Source of the DNA: an uncultured Microbacterium sp.
GTDB lineage: Bacteria > Actinomycetota > Actinomycetes > Actinomycetales > Microbacteriaceae
Length of the DNA: 64,000 nucleotides
Assembly (NCBI GenBank): GCA_913774665.1
Contig: CAJYHN010000010.1
Location: 62,001-126,000 of the forward strand
Reading direction: 5' to 3'
Below the pieces are notes generated by a model. That model did not search any database, was not told the origin of the DNA, and saw nothing but the letters and a program-made list of their open reading frames with translations. The first letter of the stretch is position 1. Every line of letters starts with the position of its first letter. Positions 16,164 to 24,555 of this stretch are shown here, piece by piece. The translations under genes were made by a program, and so were the position numbers.

Positions 16164-16169
16164 TATACA
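16164..16169 (+). promoter_or_regulatory. -10 box of the sensor kinase operon
   Basis: TATACA ends eight bases before the ATG at 16178, giving a leaderless or near-leaderless transcript. GGAGA is also present but only one to two bases from the ATG. Confidence 0.4.
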
Positions 16170-16177
16170 CTCGGAGA

Positions 16178-17845
16178 ATGGCATCCTTGAGGAGCGTCCC
16201 TCCGGCGGTCCCTCCGGAGGGCATTCCCGACGACGACACGACGAATCCGGGCAGTCGCACGCGTTCGGTCTGGCTCCTGCAGCTGGTGCTGGGCGCCAGC
16301 GTCGTCATCACGGTGCTGCTGGTCCAGGCTCTCGAACCGTCCCTCTTCACTCTGTGGCCGTTCTCCTCGGGCGTCGGCGTCATCATCGCGCTCACCGCGA
16401 TCGCCATCGTCGTGCCCTGGCAGAAGCTGCCGCGCGCGGCGGTCGCGGCGATCCCGTTCGGCGACATCATCGGCATCGGCCTCCTGAGCTTCGGGACCGA
16501 CCTCCGCTTCGGCTACTTCTGGGTCTTTCCCATCATCTGGATCGCCACCCACTTCACCCTCGTCTACCTGATCTCGGCGATCAGTGCGGTCGGCGTCATC
16601 ATCGTCGTGGATGCCACGGTGAACGCGTCCGGCCCGGTGACGGCGCTTCGACTGATCGTCGTCCTCCTCTCCCTCACCTTCATCGCCATCACGTCCTATC
16701 TCTCGGCGCGGCAGACGAGGGCTTTCAAGCAACTGCTGCGGCGGCAGGCCAGCCGTCTCCAGGGGACCCTCCAACGCGTGTCCGGTCAGGAACGTCGTGT
16801 GTCGCAGATGCTCAACGGGCTCGATACCGGTATCGCCCGTCTGTCGGTGGACGGCGAGGTGCTCGCGCTGAACGACACCTACGTCGCCCTCTACGGGGTC
16901 GAGCGCGACGAACCGCAGCGCCCCGGGGCTGCGGTGGAGTACGCGACCCTGAGGGGGGAGCCCCTGCCGGAGGCTGAGCGACCCTTCGCGCGCGCGTCGC
17001 GGGGCGAGCAGTTCGACGACGAGCGCGTGTGGCTGTTCGACCCGCACGGCGAGTGGCACGCCCTGTCTGCGTCGACACGACGACTCATCTCTTCCGACGA
17101 ACCCGAGAGCACGCTGCTCATCGTTCACGACATCACCGCGCTGATCGAGTCGGAACGCGCCCGCGAGCGTCTCGCCGCAACGGTGTCTCACGAACTCCGC
17201 AACCCGCTGACCGCCATCATCGGCCACGCCGATCTCGCCCTTGACGATCCGAATCTCTCCCCCAAGGTCCGGGAGCAGCTCGAGGTGATCGCGGGAGCCG
17301 GCGAGAGGATGCAGAAGCTCATCTCCGAGATCCTTGCAACCTCTCGCGGGGTGTTCCGCGAGACCTCCTCCCCGGTCGCCGCCGACGCGAGCCGGATCAT
17401 CGCGTCCTCGCTGGCGTCGTTCCGGCCCGCGGCCGCAGCGCGTCGGGTGAGCGTCGTCGACGATCTGCCGGAATCGGCCGAGGTCGGCGGAGACGCCTTC
17501 CGCCTTCGTCAGGCGTTCGACAACATCCTGAGCAACGCCATCAAATACACCCCGGCCGGGGGATCTATCCGCATCTCGGGTGAGGTCTCGGCGGAGGACG
17601 TCATCCTCCACTTCGCGGACACGGGTATCGGCATCCACCCCGACGACCTCGAGCGCGTCTTCGACCCGTATTTCCGCGCGCAGTCCGTCCGTGAGAGCCC
17701 CACCCCGGGCACCGGGCTCGGCATGGGCATCATCCGCAGCATCGTCGAGGATCAGGGCGGTTCGCTCTTCCTCGAGAGCGAGCTGGGGGCGGGTACGACG
17801 GTCACGGTGATCCTCCCCACCCGCGTTGAAGCCGGAGCCGCCTGA
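16178..17845 (+). CDS. Membrane sensor histidine kinase with PAS domain
   Basis: This 555-residue kinase has about six membrane helices (residues 30-175), a short coiled linker, and a PAS-like sensor (about 205-325; MLNGLDTGIARLSVDGEVL). The HisKA helix has phospho-acceptor His338 in ATVSHELRNPLTAIIGH, and the HATPase domain has DNILSNAIKYTPAGG (N box), ADTGIGI (G1) and TGLGMGI (G2). The stop overlaps the next start by one base (TGATG), so the degenerate GGDEF protein is co-translated. The nearest response regulator is at 11461. The input signal is unknown. Confidence 0.92.
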   Translation: MASLRSVPPAVPPEGIPDDDTTNPGSRTRSVWLLQLVLGASVVITVLLVQALEPSLFTLWPFSSGVGVIIALTAIAIVVPWQKLPRAAVAAIPFGDIIGIGLLSFGTDLRFGYFWVFPIIWIATHFTLVYLISAISAVGVIIVVDATVNASGPVTALRLIVVLLSLTFIAITSYLSARQTRAFKQLLRRQASRLQGTLQRVSGQERRVSQMLNGLDTGIARLSVDGEVLALNDTYVALYGVERDEPQRPGAAVEYATLRGEPLPEAERPFARASRGEQFDDERVWLFDPHGEWHALSASTRRLISSDEPESTLLIVHDITALIESERARERLAATVSHELRNPLTAIIGHADLALDDPNLSPKVREQLEVIAGAGERMQKLISEILATSRGVFRETSSPVAADASRIIASSLASFRPAAAARRVSVVDDLPESAEVGGDAFRLRQAFDNILSNAIKYTPAGGSIRISGEVSAEDVILHFADTGIGIHPDDLERVFDPYFRAQSVRESPTPGTGLGMGIIRSIVEDQGGSLFLESELGAGTTVTVILPTRVEAGAA

Positions 17846-18960
17846 TGCCGTCGAACGTCCTGTCGAATCTCGGCTTAGCGCAGGCGACGGTGGCGACCCT
17901 CGGGACCGTGATGATCATCGGGTTGGGCTTCTTGCACCGTCCCTCTCGATCCGCGCTCCTGTGGTCGCTGGCGTTCGTGTTGGCGATGTCGAGCACCTGG
18001 GTCTCCATGACCGGGGCGATCCTCGAGGACGAGACCGTCCGTCGGGCCGGCCTCGGGCTGATGCTCGGGGCCCCCGCGCTGATCTGGTCGGGCTTCCGTG
18101 CTCGTCGCGGTGCGCGCGCGCTCCCCTGGGTCGGGGCCGCCCAGGCTGTGGCGACGGCTTTCGCGTTCGTCCTCGTCACCGATCCCAGCGCGTACGGCCT
18201 GGTGTTCCGCTTGGCTTTCGTCGGTTCCTCCGTCTTCGCGGGGCTCACCGTGTGGGAGTTGCGTCGCGCCGCCGACCGCCTCGAGCGCCTGGCGCTGCCC
18301 CTGACGATCGTCTCGGCCGCCTTCGTGGCGCTGGGGGTCGGAACGCTCATCTCGGGGCTCGCCGCGCCTACGACGTTGGGCGACCTCGAGCTCCCGCGTG
18401 TCCTCAACGGGCTCGGGATGCTGATCTTCTTGGTGTGCGCCACGGTCTCACTGCTGTACTTCACCTCGGTGTCCCCGAGTGGCCGGCGCGCGGCATCGAG
18501 CTGGCCGCACTTCGTCGTCACCGCCGCCGACCGCCTCTCTCGCGCGAAGCGCGCGCGCGAGGAATCGTGGGCCGTCTTGAGCGTTCGTCTCGACGACCCC
18601 GCCCAGTTGCGCAGCGCCGCGGGTGAGAGCGGCTGGCTCAGCCTGGTCGCTCAGTTCGAGGCGATCGTGGCCGATAGTTTTCCCGCCGAGGCCGACTTGG
18701 GTCGAGAGATCCGCGGCCGTGTGGTGGTCGTCGTCTCCCGCCCGGACTCTGTGCTGCGCGAGCACGTGCGCACCGCCCTGCGCAGGGTCACCGAACTCGA
18801 CGTCTCGGCCTTCGTCGACATCCAGCTCTCCGCAAGTGTCGGGTGGGTTCCGGCAGCGACGGGCGGTTACGACCTCACCTCGCTCATCAGTGCCGCGGAC
18901 GAGGCCGCTGGCGAAGCGACGCGCCACGGCGGCGACAGGTGGGAGCGCGTCAGAGCCTGA
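17845..18960 (+). CDS. Membrane protein with degenerate GGDEF-like domain, copy 2
   Basis: This 371-residue protein has about seven membrane helices (residues 12-215), then a cytoplasmic domain that keeps the late GGDEF-fold features, namely a SASVGW strand and AADEAAGEATRHGGDR, like the ADxALYxAKxxGR helix. At the place of the GGDEF loop it has EIRGRVVVVV, so the active site is absent. It is coupled to the sensor kinase by a one-base overlap. Known degenerate GGDEF domains act as nucleotide receptors or protein-interaction modules; either is possible here. Confidence 0.68.
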   Translation: MPSNVLSNLGLAQATVATLGTVMIIGLGFLHRPSRSALLWSLAFVLAMSSTWVSMTGAILEDETVRRAGLGLMLGAPALIWSGFRARRGARALPWVGAAQAVATAFAFVLVTDPSAYGLVFRLAFVGSSVFAGLTVWELRRAADRLERLALPLTIVSAAFVALGVGTLISGLAAPTTLGDLELPRVLNGLGMLIFLVCATVSLLYFTSVSPSGRRAASSWPHFVVTAADRLSRAKRAREESWAVLSVRLDDPAQLRSAAGESGWLSLVAQFEAIVADSFPAEADLGREIRGRVVVVVSRPDSVLREHVRTALRRVTELDVSAFVDIQLSASVGWVPAATGGYDLTSLISAADEAAGEATRHGGDRWERVRA

Positions 18961-19599
18961 TCAGCCGCCGGCGCCGGCGTCTCCGCCACCCGCGATCGCC
19001 ACGGTCAGCGAGTCGCTGGCCGTCTGTTTCGCGAACTCGTTCGACGTGGGGGTGGTCTGAACCAAGAACTCAAAGGTGAACTGAAGGGTGACAAATGTCG
19101 CCCCAGCGGGGACCTCTCCGACATTGAACGTCTGCGAGTAGCTGTACGGCGAGAGGACGAGATAACCCGGGGCATCCGTCTGGTCGCTCTGGGGCGAGAG
19201 CGCCGAGAACGACTGTGACGCGTTGCCCGGTACCGCCGTCATCGTGGCCCGCTGCAGGTACACCTTCTGCCCGTCGTTGGGCGTGACCGTCGTCTCCATC
19301 GACAGGTTGACCGGCTTGAGCGCTGTCGCCGTCCAGCGGTCCATGGAGAGCGTGGACCAGTAGTTCACCGCGGCGGCAACGGATCCGGCCGTCAGCGAAC
19401 GTTGCGTCGAGCCGCTCGACAGATCGTTGCGGACGGGCTGCGGGGCCGCCGTCATCGTCGCGGTGGGCGAGGCGGACGCGGTCGCTTGACCTCCGCCCTG
19501 AGCCCACGGAGGGGCTCCGCACCCGGTGAGACCCAGGACGGCCGTCACCGCCACGGCCGTGCCGAACACCGCTCTGCGGCGACGCGCTGCGAGACGCAT
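18961..19599 (-). CDS. Lipoprotein, copy 2 of a paralogous pair
   Basis: This 212-residue lipoprotein starts MRLAARRRRAVF and has a lipobox LTGC. A low-complexity Ala/Ser/Thr linker precedes a beta-rich domain with MDRWTATALKPVNL, QKVYLQRATMT and VTLQFTFEFLV. It resembles the 15200-16003 lipoprotein in order of motifs. GGAGGA precedes the ATG. Its stop codon directly abuts that of the convergent GGDEF-like gene, with no spacer. The function is unknown; the surface location and cluster suggest a polysaccharide or envelope role. Confidence 0.76.
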   Translation of the reverse strand: MRLAARRRRAVFGTAVAVTAVLGLTGCGAPPWAQGGGQATASASPTATMTAAPQPVRNDLSSGSTQRSLTAGSVAAAVNYWSTLSMDRWTATALKPVNLSMETTVTPNDGQKVYLQRATMTAVPGNASQSFSALSPQSDQTDAPGYLVLSPYSYSQTFNVGEVPAGATFVTLQFTFEFLVQTTPTSNEFAKQTASDSLTVAIAGGGDAGAGG

Positions 19600-19670
19600 G
19601 AATCCTCCCCCGGACCGTTTCCCCCAGTGTAGGTGGCGTGGGAGCGGGCACGGTCGCAGCGGCCGCCACC

Positions 19671-19676
19671 TAAGGT
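19671..19676 (+). promoter_or_regulatory. -10 box of the leaderless DUF4012 gene
   Basis: TAAGGT is followed by six bases and the GTG at 19683. Confidence 0.5.
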
Positions 19677-19682
19677 GTTCGG

Positions 19683-21446
19683 GTGACGCGCCGCCTCCCC
19701 TCTTCCCGCGCGGGCTCCCTCTTCGCGGGGGCCGTGATGACGGTCCTGATCCTCGGACTGCTCGCCACCGCATGGATCGGCGTACGTGCCGCTGCCGCGT
19801 ACGGCCACCTGCGGGCGGCGGAGTCAGCGGTGGCCACCTCGGCATCCTCGCTCGACGACCCGTCCACGGCGATCTCCACCCTGACCTCGGTGGGTGCGGA
19901 GACCTCCGCGGCGCGGGCTCTGACGAGCGACCCCGTCTGGACGCTCGCCGAGGCCCTACCGTGGGTCGGACCGCAACTCGCCGCGGTGTCGACCACGACG
20001 GCGGCCGTCGACACCGCGGTGAGCCACGCTCTCGCACCGCTCTTAGCGGCATCCGCCGGTCTTTCCGTCGACGCGCTACGGCCGGTCGACGGTGTGATCG
20101 ACGTCAGCCGCATCGCCTCGATCGCGCCCGCGGCGGAGTCCGCGCGCGCCGGTCTCGCGCACGCCGCAGACGAGGTCGCCGCCATCGATCGCGCCCCGCT
20201 GATCGGCCGCGTTGCCGACGCCGTGTCCCACTCCGCGCAGGTGCTCCGACGCGCCGCCGACGCGGCCGACGCGCTCTCCCGTGCGACGCGTCTCGTCCCC
20301 GCGATGCTCGGCGCCGAGCGGCCGCGTTCGACGCTCGTGCTCTTTCAGAACAATGCCGAATGGCGCTCGCTGGGTGGCGTCGTGGGCGCCGTCGCTCAGC
20401 TCGACGCCCGCGACGGGCGGATGACCTTGACCGCGCAGGCGTCCAGCACCGACTTCGCGGCCATGGGCGATGCCCCCGTTCTCGACCTGCCCGCCGACGT
20501 GGTCGGCATCTACGACACACGGCCCGCCCGGTTCATCCAGAACACCACCCAGGTACCGGACTTCTCCGTCGGGGCGCCCGTCGCGCGCGAGATGTGGCGA
20601 CGACTCTCGGGCAGCACCGTCGATTCCGTGGTGACCCTCGACCCGGTCACGCTGTCGTATCTCCTCCGGGCCACGGGACCGGTCACCCTGCCGTCCGGAG
20701 ACCAGCTGACGGCGGACAATGCGGTGTCGCTCCTGTTGAGCGACGTCTACAAGAGGTTCCCCGACCCGCGCGCGCAGGATGCGTTCTTCCAGAGCGCCTC
20801 GGCCTCGGTGTTCCAGTCGCTTGCGGAAGGCAGGTTCGACCCGGCCGCCCTGATCGACGCCGTCTCACGCGCGGGTGCAGAGCGCCGTCTGCTCGTCTGG
20901 AACGCGGATGCCGGCGAGCAGGCGATCCTGAACGGAACCACGCTGCAGGGCGCACTGCCGACATCCGACTCGGCGCGCAGCACGTTCGGCGTCTACCTGA
21001 ACGACGGTACGGGCTCGAAGATGGATTACTACCTGCGCCCGGACGTCGAGACCGCGTGGTGCGGCGACGATCGAGCGTCACTTCACGTCTCGCTGCGCAA
21101 CGACGCGCCCGACGCGGCGTCCCTCCCCCGCTACGTGACCGGTGGGGGCGATTACGGCGTTCCCGTCGGCGAGGCGCTCACCGGCGTCTACGTCTACCTG
21201 CCTCCGGGCGCCGAGCCGGTGGATCGACGGACGACCACGACGGGCGCGACCGCTCCCGGTTTCGCCGACGGCGTCCATGACGGACGGTACGTGGTCAAGT
21301 GGTCTGCGCAGGTGGGTCCCGGGCAGTCCGCGGAGCTGGATCTCGAGGTGAAGATGACTCGCACCCCGGTCCTCGACGCCGTGTCGACCCCGACCCGCGA
21401 CAGCGGCGACGTTCCCCGCACGGGCGGCTGCCGGTTCCCCGGATGA
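19683..21446 (+). CDS. DUF4012 cell-envelope protein
   Basis: This 587-residue protein has one N-terminal membrane anchor (about residues 12-40), a helical stretch to about 215, and then the DUF4012 domain. That domain includes the characteristic LVLFQNNAEWRSLGG and a VVTLDPVTLSYLLRATGPVTL segment. DUF4012 proteins are widespread in Actinobacteria and often lie in exopolysaccharide clusters; their biochemical role is not settled. A late hairpin (21453-21479) may end the transcript. The context of GT2, GH6 and two-component genes supports an envelope glycan role. Confidence 0.88.
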   Translation: MTRRLPSSRAGSLFAGAVMTVLILGLLATAWIGVRAAAAYGHLRAAESAVATSASSLDDPSTAISTLTSVGAETSAARALTSDPVWTLAEALPWVGPQLAAVSTTTAAVDTAVSHALAPLLAASAGLSVDALRPVDGVIDVSRIASIAPAAESARAGLAHAADEVAAIDRAPLIGRVADAVSHSAQVLRRAADAADALSRATRLVPAMLGAERPRSTLVLFQNNAEWRSLGGVVGAVAQLDARDGRMTLTAQASSTDFAAMGDAPVLDLPADVVGIYDTRPARFIQNTTQVPDFSVGAPVAREMWRRLSGSTVDSVVTLDPVTLSYLLRATGPVTLPSGDQLTADNAVSLLLSDVYKRFPDPRAQDAFFQSASASVFQSLAEGRFDPAALIDAVSRAGAERRLLVWNADAGEQAILNGTTLQGALPTSDSARSTFGVYLNDGTGSKMDYYLRPDVETAWCGDDRASLHVSLRNDAPDAASLPRYVTGGGDYGVPVGEALTGVYVYLPPGAEPVDRRTTTTGATAPGFADGVHDGRYVVKWSAQVGPGQSAELDLEVKMTRTPVLDAVSTPTRDSGDVPRTGGCRFPG

Positions 21447-21628
21447 GTCGGACGCCCCGACCTGGTGAAGAACGGGGCGCCCGCGCGTGAAAGACCCCCG
21501 GGCGCACCGTGTCGCGATGCGCGCATCCTGAACACTTCATGAGGAGAGCGTTCGTGCTGACGTCGTCGATCGGCTACGCGCTCGGAGCACTCCCTCCACA
21601 CGACCTCGCCAAGCAGATGGGGCACATC

Positions 21629-22177
21629 ATGAAGACCACAATCATCCGGACCGTCGCCGCGATCTCTCTGGCAGCGGCCGCGCTGCTGGTCCCGGCGACC
21701 GCCAACGCCTACACCGATCCCGCGGTCGTCATTGCGACCCCCGCGGTCGTCACCCCCGGCGGACAGACGACGTTCACGACGAACACCGCGCCCTTCCAGG
21801 GCGACGAGGAGGTGCTCATCTCGGTGACCGGCGTCAACGCCAACGGTGTGACCCTCGCCTCGGTCGTGCAGACGAACAACTCGCTCCGCACGAAGGCCGT
21901 CAACGGCAAGCTCATTGTTCCCTTGAGGCTGCCCGCGAACGCCGCGGGTACCTACAATCTCACCCTCACCGGCACGAGGAGCGGCACCGTGCTGCACTCC
22001 ACCATCACGGTGACCGGCTCCGCGAGCACCCCCGCCAAGGGCGGCCTCGCCATCACGGGCTTCGATGCCGGCAGCACGGCGGGCCTGTGGATCGCGGGCG
22101 GCGGACTCGTCGTCGCCGGTGGCGCGGTGGCCGTCGGCGCCCTCGTCCGCCGCCGTCGAGCCGCCGCGAACACCTGA
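21629..22177 (+). CDS. Secreted LAXTG-type cell-wall-anchored protein
   Basis: This 182-residue protein has a signal peptide (MKTTIIRTVAAIS... cleaved near TANAYT) and an Ig-like beta domain with V-T-PGGQTTF and GTYNLTLTG strands. It ends in a sorting signal: LAITG, a hydrophobic helix, then RRRRAAANT. LAXTG is the motif of class E sortases in high-GC Actinobacteria. No sortase gene is in the window. The ATG at 21629 gives a clean signal peptide; the open frame continues upstream without one. Confidence 0.82.
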   Translation: MKTTIIRTVAAISLAAAALLVPATANAYTDPAVVIATPAVVTPGGQTTFTTNTAPFQGDEEVLISVTGVNANGVTLASVVQTNNSLRTKAVNGKLIVPLRLPANAAGTYNLTLTGTRSGTVLHSTITVTGSASTPAKGGLAITGFDAGSTAGLWIAGGGLVVAGGAVAVGALVRRRRAAANT

Positions 22178-22181
22178 CACG

Positions 22182-22226
22182 AGAACGATGGAGGGGGCCG
22201 TCTTCGGACGGCCCCTCTATCGTTCT
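22182..22226. terminator. Bidirectional terminator, convergent genes
   Basis: A long hairpin has outer arms AGAACGAT/ATCGTTCT and inner arms GGGGCCGTC/GACGGCCCC around TTCG. It lies between the LAXTG gene (plus) and the EEP gene (minus) and ends in TTC-rich sequence. Confidence 0.75.
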
Positions 22227-22230
22227 TCCC

Positions 22231-22923
22231 TCACAGGGCGGCGGGACCGTGTCCCTGCGTCACCTCGGCCGTGATGAGGATGGGCAAGTGGTCACTGAGC
22301 CCCTGGGGCAGCGTCTTGATGTGCGCGATGTCGAACCCGATCGAGGTCGCGAAGTCGTAGTGGCCCCGGAAGAAGCGGTAGCGAGTGTAGGTGCGGGCAT
22401 CGCTGAGGGTGAGCTCGTACCCCTGGTCCCGTACTTTCTGCCCCAGGTTCTCTTTGAACACCGGGTAGTTGTAGTCCCCCACCATCAGCGCGGGCAGACC
22501 GGGGCCGAGGTTCTGCAGTTCGGACAGAGCGGTGCGGATCTGGTGGCGGCGCAGGGAGTTGAGCGCCGTCAAGGGCGCCGCGTGGAACGACGCGACGATG
22601 ATGTCGCGCCCGCCGTCGATGTCGCGCAGCCGCACGCCCAGCATGCGCTCCTCCGCGGGCTTGAGGACGTAGTCGTGCAGGGACTTCTTGAGCCCGATGG
22701 CACGGACCTCTTCGGCACGGAACGTGTTCTCGCGGTAATAGACGGCGAGACCCAGGCGGTTGCGTTGCGTCGCCTCCGCGAGCCGGAGCCCACCGATGTG
22801 CTCGGGGATGTCGGTGGAGTCGCACTCCTGCAGGCAGAGCACGTCGACCTCGTGCGTGTCGACGAGGGCGACGAGCTCACCGGCGGCGCGGTGCTTGTTG
22901 AGGTTGTACGAGATGACCTTCAT
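22231..22923 (-). CDS. Endonuclease/exonuclease/phosphatase family protein
   Basis: This 230-residue EEP-fold protein shows the expected motifs in order: VISYNLNKH (Asn), LCLQECD (metal-binding Glu), ASFHAAPL (His), VGDYNYP (the GDxN catalytic pair) and LSDHLPIL (SDHxP). All catalytic positions are intact. It lacks a signal peptide, so a cytoplasmic phosphodiesterase or nuclease role is likely; the substrate is unknown. The ATG at 22923 is preferred over a GTG at 22932 because the -10 box TATGCT abuts the GTG. Confidence 0.86.
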   Translation of the reverse strand: MKVISYNLNKHRAAGELVALVDTHEVDVLCLQECDSTDIPEHIGGLRLAEATQRNRLGLAVYYRENTFRAEEVRAIGLKKSLHDYVLKPAEERMLGVRLRDIDGGRDIIVASFHAAPLTALNSLRRHQIRTALSELQNLGPGLPALMVGDYNYPVFKENLGQKVRDQGYELTLSDARTYTRYRFFRGHYDFATSIGFDIAHIKTLPQGLSDHLPILITAEVTQGHGPAAL

Positions 22924-22932
22924 GGCCCACAC

Positions 22933-22938
22933 AGCATA
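22933..22938 (-). promoter_or_regulatory. -10 box of the EEP-family gene
   Basis: TATGCT on the minus strand ends nine bases before the ATG at 22923, leaving a leader of only about three bases. Confidence 0.45.
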
Positions 22939-22992
22939 CGACCGGCGTCGAGGCGCGAGGCGAGGGTTGCGCTCTCCCCGTCCGAGGCGAAT

Positions 22993-23850
22993 TCAGGATG
23001 CCGCGTCGTCGGCGTCGCGACGGTTGCGCGTCTGCTCGGCCCGGGCGGCGAGCAGCTCGTCGGCGGGGTAGCCGACCTCGGCCAGCACGAGACCGCGCGC
23101 TGCCAGCACCTTGGTCTCCGGGATGCGCAGGCGGGCATCCCGAATGGCGACGACATCGTCGATTCCGATGCGCCCCTCCCCCACGGCGACGCACGCGCCG
23201 ACGAGGGCGCGCACCATGCTGTGGCAGAAAGCGTCCGCGCGCACGTTGGCGACCAGCACGCCGTCGTCATCGCGCCGCCAGTCGTACTCGAGCAGCGTCC
23301 GGATCGTCGTGGCCTCCTCGCGCGCCTTGCAATACGCGGCGAAATCGTGAAGTCCGATCAGGCGCCCCGCGGCGGCATCCATCGCCTCGACATCGAGCGT
23401 GCTGCGCAGCGTGGTCGTCCGCAGCCGGTCGAGGGGGTCGTAGCCGGTCGTCGCGTCGGCCAGACGGTAGCTGTACCGGCGCCAGACGGCCGAGAACCGT
23501 GCGTCGAACCCGTCGGGAGCGATCGCTGTGCGGCGCACGGTCACGTCCGGATACGCACCGAGGACGCCTCGCACGCGGCCGGCGAGGGCGGCGACGGCGT
23601 CCCCCTCATCGTTCTCGCGCCGGCGGCGTGGCAGACGGGCCGTCTGCTCTTCGTCGAGGTCGAGGTGAGCGACCTGTCCGGTCGCGTGCACGCCCGCGTC
23701 TGTACGCCCGGCCACGATCAGTCGCGGCGATCCCCCGACGATGCGCTCGAGCGCGGTCTCGAGGTCGCCCTGCACCGTGCGCAGCCCGGGCTGACGGGCC
23801 CAGCCGCGGAAATGCGAGCCGTCGTAGGAGATGTCGAGACGGATGCGCAC
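22993..23850 (-). CDS. truA: tRNA pseudouridine(38-40) synthase TruA
   Basis: TruA (285 residues) converts U38-U40 of the tRNA anticodon arm to pseudouridine. The signature AGRTDAGVHATGQV holds the catalytic Asp at about position 51. Other family segments are ISYDGSHFRGWARQPGLRTVQ at the N-terminus, FSAVWRRYSYRL and FCHSMVRALVG. The start is a GTG. Position directly downstream of rplQ is the usual place of truA, but here a terminator and a leaderless promoter make it a separate unit. Confidence 0.95.
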   Translation of the reverse strand: MRIRLDISYDGSHFRGWARQPGLRTVQGDLETALERIVGGSPRLIVAGRTDAGVHATGQVAHLDLDEEQTARLPRRRRENDEGDAVAALAGRVRGVLGAYPDVTVRRTAIAPDGFDARFSAVWRRYSYRLADATTGYDPLDRLRTTTLRSTLDVEAMDAAAGRLIGLHDFAAYCKAREEATTIRTLLEYDWRRDDDGVLVANVRADAFCHSMVRALVGACVAVGEGRIGIDDVVAIRDARLRIPETKVLAARGLVLAEVGYPADELLAARAEQTRNRRDADDAAS

Positions 23851-23856
23851 GCCTCC

Positions 23857-23862
23857 AGCCTA
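23857..23862 (-). promoter_or_regulatory. -10 box of leaderless truA
   Basis: TAGGCT on the minus strand is followed by GGAGGC and then the GTG start at 23850. The GGAGG is too close to the start to serve as a normal ribosome site. Confidence 0.5.
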
Positions 23863-23915
23863 CGAGCGGCGAGGGGTGCTCGCGAACGCGAGCGGGCGAC
23901 AACCGTGCGCGAACG

Positions 23916-23950
23916 ACGAAGCCCCCACCCTGATCGGGTGAGGGCTTCGT
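23916..23950 (-). terminator. Terminator of the rpoA-rplQ operon
   Basis: ACGAAGCCC and AGGGCTTCGT form the outer stem and CCACCC/GGGTG the inner stem around a short loop, 15 bases past the rplQ stop codon. Confidence 0.75.
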
Positions 23951-23964
23951 ACGAGCGAGAAGGC

Positions 23965-24513
23965 TCAGGCCTTGGCGTCGTCCTGGACGGCGTCGGCGGC
24001 GGCGGCCTCGGCGGCAGCGCCTTCCTCGGGCGACTCGGCGCCGGCCTCGGCGGCCTCGTCGTTCGAGGGCTCCTCGGCAGCGGCCTCGTCGGCAGCGGCC
24101 GGGGCGGCAGCGGCAGCGGGGGCCGCAGCGGCCTTGTTCGACGCCTTCTTCGCGACGGGCTCGAGCACGAGCTCGATCACGGCCATGGGGGCGTTGTCGC
24201 CCTTCCGGTTGCCGACCTTGGTGATGCGGGTGTAGCCGCCGTCACGCTCGGCCACCAGGGGCGCGATCTCGGTGAAGAGGGTGTGCACGACCTCTTTGTC
24301 GCCGATGACGCTCAGCACGCGACGACGCGCGTGGAGGTCGCCACGCTTGGCGAACGTGATGAGGCGCTCAGCGAGCGGACGGAGGCGCTTGGCCTTCGTC
24401 TCGGTCGTCTTGATCGACTTGTGCGTGTAGAGGGCTGCCGCGAGGTTCGCGAGAAGCAGACGCTCGTGGGCCGGGCCGCCTCCGAGGCGGGGACCCTTCG
24501 TGGGCTTGGGCAT
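23965..24513 (-). CDS. rplQ: 50S ribosomal protein L17 with Ala/Glu-rich tail
   Basis: L17 (182 residues) has its core in residues 1-120: [20 protein letters not shown], then [21 protein letters not shown]. The C-terminal 60 residues are almost only Ala, Glu, Asp and Pro, a disordered acidic extension frequent in Actinobacteria; E. coli L17 has 127 residues. It is the last gene of the alpha operon, 42 bases after rpoA. Confidence 0.96.
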   Translation of the reverse strand: MPKPTKGPRLGGGPAHERLLLANLAAALYTHKSIKTTETKAKRLRPLAERLITFAKRGDLHARRRVLSVIGDKEVVHTLFTEIAPLVAERDGGYTRITKVGNRKGDNAPMAVIELVLEPVAKKASNKAAAAPAAAAAPAAADEAAAEEPSNDEAAEAGAESPEEGAAAEAAAADAVQDDAKA

Positions 24514-24555
24514 GTCTTATTACTCCAGGAGAAGGTTCGGTCGGGTCCGACGGGG

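Noticed and set aside
18961-21446. Lipoprotein and DUF4012 genes considered as part of a mobile element
   Set aside because: No integrase, transposase, direct repeats or tRNA site is nearby, and codon use matches the rest of the window.
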